48,758 nt of DNA, from the NCBI GenBank assembly GCA_023410055.1, contig JAEYQK010000054.1:1-48758 (forward strand), written 5' to 3'. The DNA comes from Acidobacteriota bacterium. Lineage in GTDB: Bacteria > Acidobacteriota > Terriglobia > Terriglobales > Acidobacteriaceae. Below the pieces are notes generated by a model. That model saw only the letters and a program-made list of their open reading frames with translations. It ran no database searches and was not told where the DNA came from. The translations under genes and the position numbers were made by a program. Below are positions 24,801 to 33,184 of the stretch, one piece after another; positions within the stretch are counted from its first letter, which is position 1, and each line of letters opens with the position of its first letter.

Positions 24801-25852
24801 GCAAGCGAGTAATGCGCGCGCAGGTCGCGGACATCGCCCCTGAAGCTCGGACCGTTCACCGCCAGCCCGGGACTAAACAAATCCCCACTCAACGTGGCCG
24901 TCTTCAACATCGGCTCGTTCGGCGCGCTCTGGTACTTCGCCGTTCCATTCAGCTGAATCACGCCCACCGGCAATGTCGGATCATTCAGAATGTGCCGGAA
25001 CTCTCCCGTCGCAAGCCGCGCCTGATAGTTGGCCTGCAACGACGGTTGCGAGTAGTTCTCTACTGCGGCGTTCACGACAACTCGCGAGCTACCGCTGGTC
25101 AGCACTGCATTGCGCAAATTGAACTTGTCTCGCGTTGCCGAGAACTCGGCCGTCAGTCCGTGTGGTATCGGCTTGTACTTACCAACGACCAGCCGACCGT
25201 TGCCGTAACCAAACATGCCTGCGTATTCCTGCGCACTGGTACTGAACCGCGACTGGAATTCCAGGTCATGCAGGTCCGCATACATGTCGCTCTTTTGGTC
25301 GTTGTAGTACGCCTCGCCGTTATTCAGTACGGCATGCCTGATTCCTAGATCGAATACGTTTGTCTGGCTCTGGCCACTAGTCTCGGGCGTCGGCAGATTG
25401 TTCTTTCCGTTCTGATCGACGATCAATCGAACGACAGGATGATCTACTCGTATCTCCTGCAGATACCACGTACGTCTCAGCAGTGACGTGATCTTTACTG
25501 CGACCTGGACATGCTGCACCGAAAGCAACGGTACATTCCCATACGGCGGCGCGCCGTGCACGACCGCGTCATACAGTTCCAGAGTCGGACTGATCCCCGA
25601 AAAGTGAAGCGCGAAGTCCCTCGCCGTTACTTGCGTTCCCAGCGATGCACTCGCCTTTTGTTGCGCCACCGCCAGGATGTAGTCGTGGAACTTGCGGCTG
25701 TGCAGCAGGACAACCACGGCAACGACGATCAGAATGATGAGCACTCCGATCACGCCCGCAGTCCAGGCGAGTACTTTCTTCCATGAAAAATGCCGGACAG
25801 GTCGTTCCGGCGGAAGCCCACCCCTCGGCGGCTGTTGTGGTAGTGCGCTCAA
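21857..25852 (-). CDS. tamB: TamB-like translocation/assembly module protein (DUF490)
   Basis: A 1331-residue envelope protein. The N-terminus is cytoplasmic with a single membrane anchor (VLAWTAGVIGVLIILIVVAV, about 28-48). An AsmA-like segment follows (ASASLGTQVTARDFALHF) and then about 1000 residues of repetitive beta-structure rich in Asn, Gln and Val, typical of the lipid-conducting beta-taco groove of the TamB/AsmA/VPS13-like family. The last 350 residues are the TamB (DUF490) domain, ending GGFGFDTRFQSSW. TamB proteins bridge inner and outer membranes for phospholipid or outer-membrane protein transport. The start is a TTG overlapping the stop of the Omp85 gene (TTGA), implying translational coupling. 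Confidence 0.9.
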   Translation of the reverse strand: MSALPQQPPRGGLPPERPVRHFSWKKVLAWTAGVIGVLIILIVVAVVVLLHSRKFHDYILAVAQQKASASLGTQVTARDFALHFSGISPTLELYDAVVHGAPPYGNVPLLSVQHVQVAVKITSLLRRTWYLQEIRVDHPVVRLIVDQNGKNNLPTPETSGQSQTNVFDLGIRHAVLNNGEAYYNDQKSDMYADLHDLEFQSRFSTSAQEYAGMFGYGNGRLVVGKYKPIPHGLTAEFSATRDKFNLRNAVLTSGSSRVVVNAAVENYSQPSLQANYQARLATGEFRHILNDPTLPVGVIQLNGTAKYQSAPNEPMLKTATLSGDLFSPGLAVNGPSFRGDVRDLRAHYSLADGNAEVTNIHGLVLGGVLSGNALVLNVTGNQRAQMNLQLRGVNLADLKSAAPSAGIQDVGVTGIANLDVSAGWVGSAKNLVANVSGNTQGSVQPSGVAQAVPLSGNFSAQYSAANDRVTFRPTNVRAAGGSLNLSGGLGGGQTMQVHMNAINLQALENLVPASSAESLKSLGLQGIASFNGTVSGTTTAPNVNGRLVVRQLGFKGSKWQSLSANVKASPSGVNISSGQLQSPTNGNVAFDVSAGLRKWKLEPSSPLNVTLHASRMNVANLLRAAGTQVPATGVLNANVTLHGSQLNPVGQGTVRLTNAVISDQPVQLVTLTFQGTGNEVHGDATVQLPAGGARLVFSYLPKDQGYNMQLTADGIHLDQLQAVKARKLQVQGVLNLNASGQGTIQNPGLTATAQIPKLILRGQAINGTNVDLRVANHVANFTLGSEAVNTQLRANGTVNLTGDYNVNATLDTQAIPLQPLLAMYSPAQAANITGQTELHAAINGPLKNKTLLNARVTIPTLRVNYKNTVEIGAVSPIRIDYTNGVLQLQRATIRGTGTDLQVQGTVPVTTNAPISLLLLGTVDLQLAQLANPDITSSGQLKFDINSYGQPSDPNVKGHVQIVNANIAMADVPLGLQSGNGVLTLTKDRLNIAQFQGLVGGGQVTARGGIVYRPSMQFDLAFGGKGMRFIYPDGVRQGVDAKLSLTGTTQDAQLNGQVQLNELSFTSDFDVMKIMGQFSGETVPPPSQGLAQNTKLNIGVQSTGGLNATSRTLSLQANANLRVSGTAAQPVVLGRMNVTGGDLIFLGNRYVLQGGTLDFVNPTETQPVVNMNVATTIQQYNINMHFWGPANNLHTNYSSDPALPPSDIINLVAFGKTQEASAANPTPGNLGAQSLIASQVSSQVTSRISKIAGISQLSVDPVLGGTQQNLGARVTIQQRVTGNLFITFSSDVTSIQRQEVLVQYKVSPRITIIGSRDQNGGFGFDTRFQSSW

Positions 25853-28839
25853 AATGCTTGTCCCAATGTCACAAAGATCTGTGTTGATTTGATTCCGGGA
25901 GGCGCATTCAAGTTGTGGCCAATATCTATACGCACCGGGCCGACCGGCGTCGTATAGCGAAACCCAAACCCTACGGAATTTGTGTACTGGCCGTGAAAGC
26001 CGATCCGCGGAAAGACGTTGCCGCCGTCGTAGAAAGTGACCAGTCCGAGGTTCTTCTTGATCGCGTCGAGCGGAATGCGGAATTCCGAGTTCAGGATCAG
26101 TAGCTCGTTGCCGCCAACCGGCACAGTGATCAACGAGCAGGTCGATGAGTCGGAAGGATTACCGCAAGCCGGAATCGTGCGTTGTGGCCCGGCACCATTC
26201 AGCGGGAATCCTCGCAAGGTGCTGCCGCCACCAGAGAAGAACGCTTCGCTAATCGGGACGTGGCTGCCTGCGAATGGCTTCTGCAGTCCGATGCGAACGC
26301 TGTTCGCCCAGATGATGTTCGCCGGAATCTTCTTATAGTAGGCTGTCTGCGCCAGCAGTCTGGCAAAATCTACGCTCGAGCCCAGCGCACTTGGGTTGAA
26401 TTCCAGTTCAAAGCTCTCGTAAATACCCTTGTGCGCATCCAGCGGGTTGTCGCGCGTATCACGAACGTACGACCCGCTGATCGTCGACAATCGCACATGA
26501 CGATCCGGTTCCGGAACTAGATCAGGTATCAACAGTCGCGTGATCCCCGTCTCACGGAACTGGTAGCGAACGAAGAGAGTCTGGGTCTTGTCGGGATTAA
26601 GCGGCCGCTGCAGCTGCCACCCCGCCTCTCCGATTCGCGACGTGAATATCGGATTTTCGCTGTTGTGTTCGCCCGAGATCATCAGGTCCGAACGCCAGTT
26701 GGTCCACCAGAAGGAAGGATTGGTGTATGTAACCGAGCCTCGCTGATCGAGACGACCGGCAAACCCACTCAACAGCAGCGACTCGGCCTTGCCGCGCAGG
26801 TTCTTCCGCGTGTACTGAAACGTCCCCCGTGGTCCATAAAACGTCTTCTCGCTGGTCTTGAAACTTGACGGCAAGCCTACCGGCGGCAATCCTGGTACCG
26901 CCACGGTTCCGCTCGGAACGCTTCCGCCACGATTGATGATCTCGAATCCGACACCATAGGAGATCGTATTCTTCTTTGCCTCGTGAACCTTGATTACCAC
27001 GTCTTCCATCGTCTGTGTCGTGATGTGCCGTCGCGGATCAATCTCCGCCCAGTCGAAAATGTCTGGCTGATACAGATTGTTCTCGTCCGTGAGCATGTCG
27101 CGCTCGCGCAGCGGCGTGCCCGGTTGAATGTTCATCGTCTGCCTGCTGATAACCCTCTGCCTTGTATCCTGCCGTCCCAGCGTAATCACGTTGGCGACAT
27201 GCACCTGCGGTCCTTCGTCGATCTCGTACGTTACTTGCAGTCGGTGTGGATCATTGCTGGCCTGCTGCACGGTCTCGCGGAAGGTCGCCGTCAAATAGCC
27301 CAGGTTGAGATATGTTGCCACGATTCTATTGCGGTCTTCGTTAACACGCTGCTGCGAGTACGCCTGTCCCGGCTGCAGCTTTAGTCCCTTCGGAGCAAGC
27401 CGCGACACGGGCTGCGTTTCATTGCCCTGAATCTTCAACGACTCAACGATGTCCTGTGGACCCTCATCTACGCGGAAATTGATTACAAGGTTGCCATTGC
27501 GGCCCGTCACCTCTGGCGTGACCTTCACCCCGCTAAACCCTGCGGCCTTATATAGATTAGACAGGTTCGTCACACTGGTACGCACCAGTTTCTGGCTGAA
27601 GTCGCCGCGGGAAAAGAATCGACCCTTCTTGACCTTCACATTTGACATCAGTTCCTTGTCCGAGAAGTGGTTATTTCCGGTAATGTTGATTTCAGCGACC
27701 TTGTGCCGTCGCCCCTTTGTGATCGTGTAAAAGATCGTTTCGGCATCTGCCTGTTGCTGCTCTCTTGTCTCTACCTTGACTTCGAAATAACCCTTCTTCT
27801 GGAAGTGCGAAATAAGGTTCTGGCGTCCCTCTTGTATCAACTCAGGATTGAGCCCGTTCTGCTGGTACACCGGCAGCAGACTACGTCGCGTCCAGCTCCA
27901 AAGGTGCGCGCCTTGCACTTTCACGTGCACAACCGGACCCGTCGTTACATGGAAAAGCACATCCGCGCGATTCGTCTCCGGATTGTAGTTAGCCCCGACT
28001 AGCTTCACTTGCGCCGCCAGACGATCCTTTTTCATCAGCGCGTTTTCGAGGTACTGCGTGGCTTTCTTCAATGTGCCCGGCTTGAAAGTCTTTCCGGGAC
28101 GAATCGCTGCGCCTCTCAATCGGGCCATGAACGAGTGCAGCACAGAGCGCAGGTGCTCCGTTTCCTGTGGAGTCGCACCTTCAATTTCGACGTTACCGAA
28201 TTTGGCGCGCTTCCCCATCGTCGTACTAAAGAAGACGTTGACGAGTCCGTTCTGCTTATCCACCTGCAGCTCCGGACGAACTTGCGCTTGAAAGTAGCCC
28301 GTCCTCCTGAAGAACGTCTCAAGAGCATCTCGCGCGTTCCGAACGTCGACCGGTGTGTACGCGCCCTGCGGAGGGTAATTCGCAACCTGCAGCAGCCGCG
28401 CGTACGAAAATCGGGACGTCGCACCTGGGAACCGATAAATGCCGAAATAGTCCGCTGGGTGCAATATGAATAGAACTCGCACTCCTTCCGTCTCCGGTCG
28501 TAGTTCCAACTCTACTTGCTGGAATCTGCCGAGCCCTTTCAGCGCCGCAACCGAATCATCTATCTTCTTTTGCGAGAATGGCTGGCCCGCTTTCTGAGCT
28601 AGCAAAGGTGCCAACGCGCTGGTATCCAGGTTCGGCTGACCCGCCAGTTCGACCGATAATACTTTCTGGCCCTCATAAGAAGGTAAGACTTCTTCCGTGC
28701 GCGGCGACGTCTTTGGCTGCTGACTGGGATGCTGCGTCGGGCTGCTCTGGCCCACCGAAAACGTCGGTACGCAACTCAGCAAGGCCATCGCGTGCACCAT
28801 GCAAGTACGCAAGAAAGAACGTTTTCCGGGCTTAACCAT
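25849..28839 (-). CDS. Omp85 family outer-membrane assembly protein (BamA/TamA-like)
   Basis: A 996-residue outer-membrane protein. The start is the ATG at 28839, preceded by GGAGG; a GTG at 28869 is an unsupported alternative. Residues 1-36 are a signal peptide (SFLRTCMVHAMALLSCVPTFSVG). About six POTRA-like repeats occupy roughly 55-620; examples are KVLSVELAGQPNLD, RRHKVAEINITGNNHFSDKEL and DIVESLKIQGNETQ. The C-terminal 370 residues form the 16-strand beta-barrel, with the loop-6 motif GGGSTLRGFP in place of the classic VRGF/Y and a final TQIFVTLGQAF with a terminal aromatic. Pairing with a tamB-like gene suggests a TamA role, although six POTRAs differ from the three of proteobacterial TamA. 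An organism-wide search for a second BamA would settle this. Confidence 0.92.
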   Translation of the reverse strand: MVKPGKRSFLRTCMVHAMALLSCVPTFSVGQSSPTQHPSQQPKTSPRTEEVLPSYEGQKVLSVELAGQPNLDTSALAPLLAQKAGQPFSQKKIDDSVAALKGLGRFQQVELELRPETEGVRVLFILHPADYFGIYRFPGATSRFSYARLLQVANYPPQGAYTPVDVRNARDALETFFRRTGYFQAQVRPELQVDKQNGLVNVFFSTTMGKRAKFGNVEIEGATPQETEHLRSVLHSFMARLRGAAIRPGKTFKPGTLKKATQYLENALMKKDRLAAQVKLVGANYNPETNRADVLFHVTTGPVVHVKVQGAHLWSWTRRSLLPVYQQNGLNPELIQEGRQNLISHFQKKGYFEVKVETREQQQADAETIFYTITKGRRHKVAEINITGNNHFSDKELMSNVKVKKGRFFSRGDFSQKLVRTSVTNLSNLYKAAGFSGVKVTPEVTGRNGNLVINFRVDEGPQDIVESLKIQGNETQPVSRLAPKGLKLQPGQAYSQQRVNEDRNRIVATYLNLGYLTATFRETVQQASNDPHRLQVTYEIDEGPQVHVANVITLGRQDTRQRVISRQTMNIQPGTPLRERDMLTDENNLYQPDIFDWAEIDPRRHITTQTMEDVVIKVHEAKKNTISYGVGFEIINRGGSVPSGTVAVPGLPPVGLPSSFKTSEKTFYGPRGTFQYTRKNLRGKAESLLLSGFAGRLDQRGSVTYTNPSFWWTNWRSDLMISGEHNSENPIFTSRIGEAGWQLQRPLNPDKTQTLFVRYQFRETGITRLLIPDLVPEPDRHVRLSTISGSYVRDTRDNPLDAHKGIYESFELEFNPSALGSSVDFARLLAQTAYYKKIPANIIWANSVRIGLQKPFAGSHVPISEAFFSGGGSTLRGFPLNGAGPQRTIPACGNPSDSSTCSLITVPVGGNELLILNSEFRIPLDAIKKNLGLVTFYDGGNVFPRIGFHGQYTNSVGFGFRYTTPVGPVRIDIGHNLNAPPGIKSTQIFVTLGQAF

Positions 28840-29068
28840 TACCCTCCGTACTCCACAAGACGGGATCACTCGCTGTCGTCGCGCGCCAGAGCAGGGAACT
28901 GCGCCTTGAACGGTGAGATGAAGGCGAGCTAAGGTCAGTTTTCCACCTCAGCAATCCCGCGGCGGCCTCTTGGCCCCGGTTCTCTGGCTTGGCACTGCCC
29001 GGCACCTGGATTTCGTAGAAATGCTGGGCCGCATTGCTCTTTCGTGTAGCCGAAAAACGGGGTTAGCA

Positions 29069-29077
29069 TGGTATATT
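29069..29077 (+). promoter_or_regulatory. Extended -10 promoter element
   Basis: TGG-TATATT, an extended -10. Transcription would begin near 29084, 8 nt before the ATG at 29092. This favours that ATG over the upstream one at 29068, which lies within the promoter. Confidence 0.5.
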
Positions 29078-29091
29078 CGCGGCCAAGTACT

Positions 29092-30300
29092 ATGGACTCA
29101 TTGCACCCACTAGTTCTGCCATTATTCATCCTGCTTTCACTGGGATTGATCGGCGGGTTTGCGGCTTTCGTCCGCGACCGACGGCGTTTCGCCGGTTTTC
29201 GGCACCTCACAAAAGATGTGCTCAAACTCGGCAAGGCTGTCGACGGCGAAGTATTCCGTGACGGTACCGATCTCGTCGTCAATGGAACTTGGCGTGGGTG
29301 GCCGGTCGATATCCGCTTCTCCTACCTGGAAAACACCCCGGGTACTGACATTCGCATGGGAGCCCCAGCCAGCTTCTCGCTCTTCGTTTCACCCCGTTCC
29401 ATCAAGGCTCCCGAAGGTTCTGCCGCACTGCGCACGCAGGACGAAATGTTCAATGTTCGCGCCCAGGTGCGATCCAATCATCCTGCCGAAGCCGGCATTT
29501 TCCTGGGTTCCAAAGACGTTGTCCCCTCACTAACGAAGCTCTATCGTTCCTCGCAAACCTACTTCCGGCTCACAAAGGGCTTGCTGGAGCTGACCGACCT
29601 GGAACCGCCGTCCGTAGGAGTGGTCCGAGGCGTTACCGCGCAATTGGACGCGATGAATGCCCTGGCAACACTGCTGAAAGAAATGCCGGGCAGCTCGGAA
29701 ATCAAGGTTGAACCGCTGAAGCGCGATCCGCGCTACGCATTTAAGATTGCCGTTCTCGCCGGAATCGCCGCCGCTGTCGTTGCGGTCTTTATGGCAGCTT
29801 CCGGCGGTCAGGACGAGGCCCCAGTTACGAAGCAGGCGTTCGTGCCGGAAGGAATTGCGGAAGCCGATGCGAAGCTGATTCCTGGAATATCCAAATGGCG
29901 ACTCGCGCCCAGCCAGGCTTTCGATCCAAACGGAATCGGCTGGCTTCGGGGGAGTGGTATCGAAGCTGCCTCGCGTATCCCCGCCGCCTTTTCAGGCAGA
30001 GAGGGCGACACCGCCTACATCCTGACGAAGGACGACGGCTCAAAGCGCGTCGTGATTATCAGTGCCGGACGCAACGTTTATGACGCCACGTATACGTATC
30101 TTGGCGTTGCCGCGCGAGTAAAGAAGAGCATCGTACCCTCAATAACGTGGGCGGGGAATCCGTCCGAGGAACCGGACGGCGATGGCTTGTTTGTACTTCG
30201 TGCTCCCAACGACCCCGCCTCAGGGCTTATTATCTTTATAAAGGGTGATCGCATCATTACCGCCGCACCCAAAGACTACCGCACTATTAGACTGGAGTAG
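29092..30300 (+). CDS. Membrane protein of unknown function
   Basis: A 402-residue protein I do not recognise. One helix sits near the N-terminus (LVLPLFILLSLGLIGGFAAFV) and one in the middle (FKIAVLAGIAAAVVAVFMAA, about 216-235). They separate a cytoplasmic-looking mixed domain (residues about 25-215, beta-rich with VVNGTWRGWPVDIRFSYLEN) from a C-terminal extracytoplasmic domain (about 240-402) with KRVVIISAGRNVYDATY and GLIIFIKGDRIITAAPKDY. The aminotransferase gene starts 5 nt after its stop, so they share a transcript. There are no catalytic motifs I can name. Confidence 0.7.
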   Translation: MDSLHPLVLPLFILLSLGLIGGFAAFVRDRRRFAGFRHLTKDVLKLGKAVDGEVFRDGTDLVVNGTWRGWPVDIRFSYLENTPGTDIRMGAPASFSLFVSPRSIKAPEGSAALRTQDEMFNVRAQVRSNHPAEAGIFLGSKDVVPSLTKLYRSSQTYFRLTKGLLELTDLEPPSVGVVRGVTAQLDAMNALATLLKEMPGSSEIKVEPLKRDPRYAFKIAVLAGIAAAVVAVFMAASGGQDEAPVTKQAFVPEGIAEADAKLIPGISKWRLAPSQAFDPNGIGWLRGSGIEAASRIPAAFSGREGDTAYILTKDDGSKRVVIISAGRNVYDATYTYLGVAARVKKSIVPSITWAGNPSEEPDGDGLFVLRAPNDPASGLIIFIKGDRIITAAPKDYRTIRLE

Positions 30301-30305
30301 ACGCC

Positions 30306-31526
30306 ATGCTGCGCAAGAACCGGCTCTTTACACCGGGCCCAACCCCACTTCTGCCTTCTGCACAGAACGCCATGACAGCTGCCGTCATGCATCACCGCAC
30401 GGCCGATTTCAAGAACCTGTTCTCGAAGACCATCGCCGACCTCAAGACCTTCATCGGTACGAAGAATGACGTGCTGATTCTGGCCTCGTCGGGAACCGGC
30501 GCCATGGAAGCCTCGGTCACGAATCTGACCGCGGCAGGCGACAAGGTTCTCGTTCTGACTGCCGGAAAGTTCGGCGAACGCTGGCGCGATCTCGGCAAGA
30601 CCTGGGGCTGCAACGTCGATCTCGTCACCAAGCCCTATGGCGAACGCATCGCTGCTGAAGACGTTAAAGATAAGCTGCTCGCCAAAGGACACGGCTATCG
30701 CTGCGTCTACATGCAGGCGACCGAGAGCTCGACCGGCGTACGCCATGACGTCGAAGGCGTTGCCAAGCTCGTAGCCGAATCAAACGCGCAGGGCGGCGAC
30801 ACGCTGCTTGTCATCGATGCCATTACCGGCCTCGGCACCACCCACTTCGACGTGGACGGCTGGGGCATTGACGTGATCATCGGCGGCTCGCAGAAGGCGC
30901 TCATGATTCCCCCGGGACTCGCGTACCTCGCCGTGAGCGATCGTGCCTGGAAGCGCATGGAACAGCCTCATTCGCCGTCGTATTACTTCAATCTGGCGAA
31001 GGAACGTAAGTCGCAGGTGAAAGGCGAAACCGCCTTCACCCCGGCGATCACGCTGGTTGCCGGACTCGGCGCCGCGCTGGACTTCGTTCGCGCCGCCGGT
31101 AAGGGTGATCTCGCTGCCGGACGCGAGGCGCTCATCAACAACGCCGAAACCTGCGCCGCCATGACCCGCGCCGCTGCTGCCGCGCTCGGACTGAAACTCT
31201 TCGCTCCGGTCGGCCCATGCGCCGCGTTGACGGCCATCAAGCCCCCCGAGGGCATGGATTCGGGCGTAATCGTCAAAGAGTTCCGCGAGAAATTCGACGC
31301 CGTGGTCGCCAACGGTCAGGGTGACGAGATGAAGGGCAAGATGTTCCGCATCGCCCACATTGGTCTCTACGACTACCTTGACACCATCGCGATCATCGCC
31401 GGACTCGAACAGGTCCTGGCCAAGGTCGCGCCCGGCCTGAACGTCCAGTTCGGCGCCGCCGTCAAGGCCGCCCAGGAAGTCTACGCCAAGTCGGTCGCCG
31501 AAGCCGGCAAGGCCATTGCCGGATAA
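30306..31526 (+). CDS. Class V pyridoxal-phosphate aminotransferase (alanine/serine-glyoxylate type)
   Basis: A 406-residue PLP enzyme of fold type I, class V, related to alanine-glyoxylate, serine-glyoxylate and serine-pyruvate aminotransferases. The N-terminus has the substrate-loop RLFTPGPTPLLP, then LILASSGTGAMEASV (PLP phosphate binding), LLVIDAITGLGTTHFDVDGWGID (the Asp that contacts the pyridine nitrogen), and the Schiff-base lysine K197 in IIGGSQKALMIPPG. Length is normal. GGAG overlapping the upstream stop codon is the ribosome binding site. Relatives in many bacteria work in serine/glycine metabolism; the exact amino donor is not determined. A 9-bp palindrome follows within 20 nt of the stop. 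Confidence 0.92.
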   Translation: MLRKNRLFTPGPTPLLPSAQNAMTAAVMHHRTADFKNLFSKTIADLKTFIGTKNDVLILASSGTGAMEASVTNLTAAGDKVLVLTAGKFGERWRDLGKTWGCNVDLVTKPYGERIAAEDVKDKLLAKGHGYRCVYMQATESSTGVRHDVEGVAKLVAESNAQGGDTLLVIDAITGLGTTHFDVDGWGIDVIIGGSQKALMIPPGLAYLAVSDRAWKRMEQPHSPSYYFNLAKERKSQVKGETAFTPAITLVAGLGAALDFVRAAGKGDLAAGREALINNAETCAAMTRAAAAALGLKLFAPVGPCAALTAIKPPEGMDSGVIVKEFREKFDAVVANGQGDEMKGKMFRIAHIGLYDYLDTIAIIAGLEQVLAKVAPGLNVQFGAAVKAAQEVYAKSVAEAGKAIAG

Positions 31527-31536
31527 TGATGCTTGT

Positions 31537-31564
31537 TGTGTAGGGACGGGGCTGTGCCCCGTCC
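31537..31564. repeat. Palindromic repeat family E, copy E1
   Basis: A 9-bp stem (GGACGGGGC with GCCCCGTCC) with a 3-nt loop, preceded by GTGTAG. It is identical over 27 nt to the copy at 37788-37814. Both sit just after a gene stop. No T-run follows this copy. Confidence 0.8.
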
Positions 31565-31673
31565 AGATTAATGACAAAGTACCTGACAAAGCTCTCGTTT
31601 TTGCGGGGGCTTTGTTGTATTCAGAGAAAATACCGGGTGCGCCACCCTTTCCGCGCTGATTTTTTCAACTTGG

Positions 31674-31791
31674 GAACAGGTGGACGGGATGGCCCGGCCT
31701 GAACAGAATTTCGATTGATGTGACACAGTTGTATCGGAAAGAACACGTAGGGTGCCCCATTCTCGCGCAGCGAGGGTGGGGATTTTGACTT
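31674..31791 (+). repeat. Two-part REP element D1-R1, left of transposase gene
   Basis: Part D (GGCCCGGCCTGA, about 31691-31702) and part R (31748-31791), whose hairpin pairs CTCGC with GCGAG and CCCA with TGGG. The order and spacing recur at 32741-32837 and, inverted, at 32405-32512. Confidence 0.8.
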
Positions 31792-31874
31792 ACTTTCTGC
31801 TACAGCATGTTCGGATTCTGTAACAGGCGCAAGGTTGTACGAGCCAGAAGCACATTTCGCGTTAAGGTCGCTCC

Positions 31875-32456
31875 ATGCCTTGGGGACTCAAGCGCTTTCA
31901 CGGAACGCGCGACCTTCACTTCATCACCTTCAGTTGTTATCGTCGCCAGCCGTTGCTCAATAGCCCTCACTCGAAACGTGCCTTCGAAGTGGTCCTCGAA
32001 CAGGTACGGAGACAATACAACTTCTTCGTCACTGGATACGTGGTTATGCCCGAGCACGTGCATCTTCTGATGAGCGAACCTGAAGACAAGAAACTCGCCT
32101 CGGCGCTGCAAGTGCTCAAACAACTGGTCGCGCAGCGACTCGGTGGCGGAAGTCAATTCTGGCAGCCGCGCTACTACGACTTCAATGTCTGGAGCGAACT
32201 CAAGTGCAAAGAGAAGCTTCGCTACCTTCATCGGAATCCAGTAAAGCGGGGGCTCGTCGCGAGTCCCGAGGACTGGGAATGGAGCAGCTTTCGCCATTGG
32301 TTGACGGGCGGAACAGGTGTTGTCGAGATCGAGTCACAGTGGACCGCGCGTCGGCGGGAAAAGATGGGTATGGCAGTGAGGGTGAAAATCATCACACAAG
32401 AGATGAAAGCCCCACCCTCGCTGCGCGAGAATGGGGCACCCTCCAGATTGTCGTAG
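31875..32456 (+). CDS. REP-associated tyrosine transposase (Y1, IS200-like, RAYT)
   Basis: A 193-residue single-copy transposase of the HUH/Y1 class that nicks single-stranded palindromic DNA. Features seen: HFITFSCYRRQPLL near the N-terminus, the HUH motif in VVMPEHVHLLM (H61, H63), and the catalytic tyrosine Y117 in RYLHRNPVKRGLV. This RAYT pattern is associated with dispersal of REP sequences. The gene is flanked by facing REP elements at 31674-31791 and 32405-32512. The last 15 or so codons (KAPPSLRENGAPSRLS) are encoded by the right-hand REP, so the original stop may have been lost. Other REP copies are at 32791, 36402 and 44521. Confidence 0.92.
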   Translation: MPWGLKRFHGTRDLHFITFSCYRRQPLLNSPHSKRAFEVVLEQVRRQYNFFVTGYVVMPEHVHLLMSEPEDKKLASALQVLKQLVAQRLGGGSQFWQPRYYDFNVWSELKCKEKLRYLHRNPVKRGLVASPEDWEWSSFRHWLTGGTGVVEIESQWTARRREKMGMAVRVKIITQEMKAPPSLRENGAPSRLS

Positions 32457-32512
32457 AACGACTAATATCGCTTTAATACAATCGCATCTCAGGACGGGCC
32501 ACCCCGCCCGCA
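32405..32512 (-). repeat. Two-part REP element R2-D3, right of transposase gene
   Basis: An inverted copy of the element at 31674-31791. R2 (32405-32442) matches R1 almost exactly, and D3 (32490-32512) reads GGTGGCCCGTCCTGA on the minus strand. R2 supplies the last codons of the transposase gene. Confidence 0.8.
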
Positions 32513-32740
32513 TAACACCGGCTAACGGGTCGGACTTTTCTGCGAGCATCTCGGGGGACGTGATCCGAAGAAGCGCCGAGTATGAAAACGTATCAATAGA
32601 AATCTACGGGTTAGTTACGAGCCAAGAATCTGGCGACATTCTTGCCGTGGTTAACTGGAAGAAGAGAACGTGCGCGAGTTCTCAGTTGGCAAATGACTTG
32701 ACATTTCGTCCGCTCTCAAAACCGAGTCGGTAATGGGTAC

Positions 32741-32837
32741 GATGACAGGTGGCCCGGCCTGACAGTTACTCAACTCAGCAAGAGAATACTTAGGGTGCCC
32801 CATTCTTCGCGAAGCGAAGGGTGGGGCTTTTGACTTC
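32741..32837 (+). repeat. Two-part REP element D2-R3
   Basis: GGTGGCCCGGCCTGA at about 32749-32763, followed by R3 (32791-32837), whose stem pairs TTCGC with GCGAA. It is a third copy of the element that flanks the transposase gene, in the same orientation as D1-R1. Confidence 0.8.
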
Positions 32838-33042
32838 TTGTCACTTCAGGATTGGATCTTCCACTCCAAACCGGCCTTCTGTTCTGATTTCGTAAATTCT
32901 CAGCCCCTCACGTTATAACTTCCGGAAATCGTCGTATTGTCTATTCAGAACAGATCGCACCGTGTATTGCGTGATTGATTAACAGGCCTCGCGCCAGTGC
33001 CCACCAGTCACGGCAGTCGCTCATCACTCAGAGACTGATGCT

Positions 33043-33090
33043 TAACTCCTTTAGAATCGTCAGTCACACAGACGAGATAGGGGGAGGGGT
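33043..33090 (+). repeat. Degenerate copy of repeat A
   Basis: It shares TAACTC-n-TTTAGA, then TCAGT, and a terminal GGGGGAGGGGT with the right-hand inverted repeat at 41688-41771. It is diverged and single. Confidence 0.5.
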
Positions 33091-33136
33091 GGGGCGGTAA
33101 CAAGGCAGTAAACTTCATCAGTTCATTGCCTAAGAA

Positions 33137-33172
33137 GCCGAGTGGTGCAACAGTAATGTCGAACCACTCGGC
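33137..33172 (-). terminator. Terminator of the DUF6599 operon
   Basis: A perfect 10-bp stem (GCCGAGTGGT with ACCACTCGGC) with a 16-nt loop, 12 nt after the stop codon. In the minus direction TTCTTA follows. Confidence 0.7.
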
Positions 33173-33184
33173 CCTGAAACAGAA

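Larger units (their letters stand above)
32513..33184. other. Repeat-rich intergenic region without a gene
   Basis: About 670 nt between the transposase element and the DUF6599 gene. It contains a third D-R element (32741-32837), a degenerate copy of repeat A (33043-33090) and a terminator (33137-33172). A frame at 32431-32733 shows no protein family features and overlaps the repeat, so it is not annotated. Confidence 0.6.

Noticed and set aside
30780..31589. A 269-codon minus-strand frame opposite the aminotransferase
   Set aside because: Composition is typical of an antisense frame; the aminotransferase has the Schiff-base lysine and all family motifs.
32431..32733. A 100-codon frame after the transposase gene
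   Set aside because: It begins inside the REP element, has no family features and no ribosome binding site.
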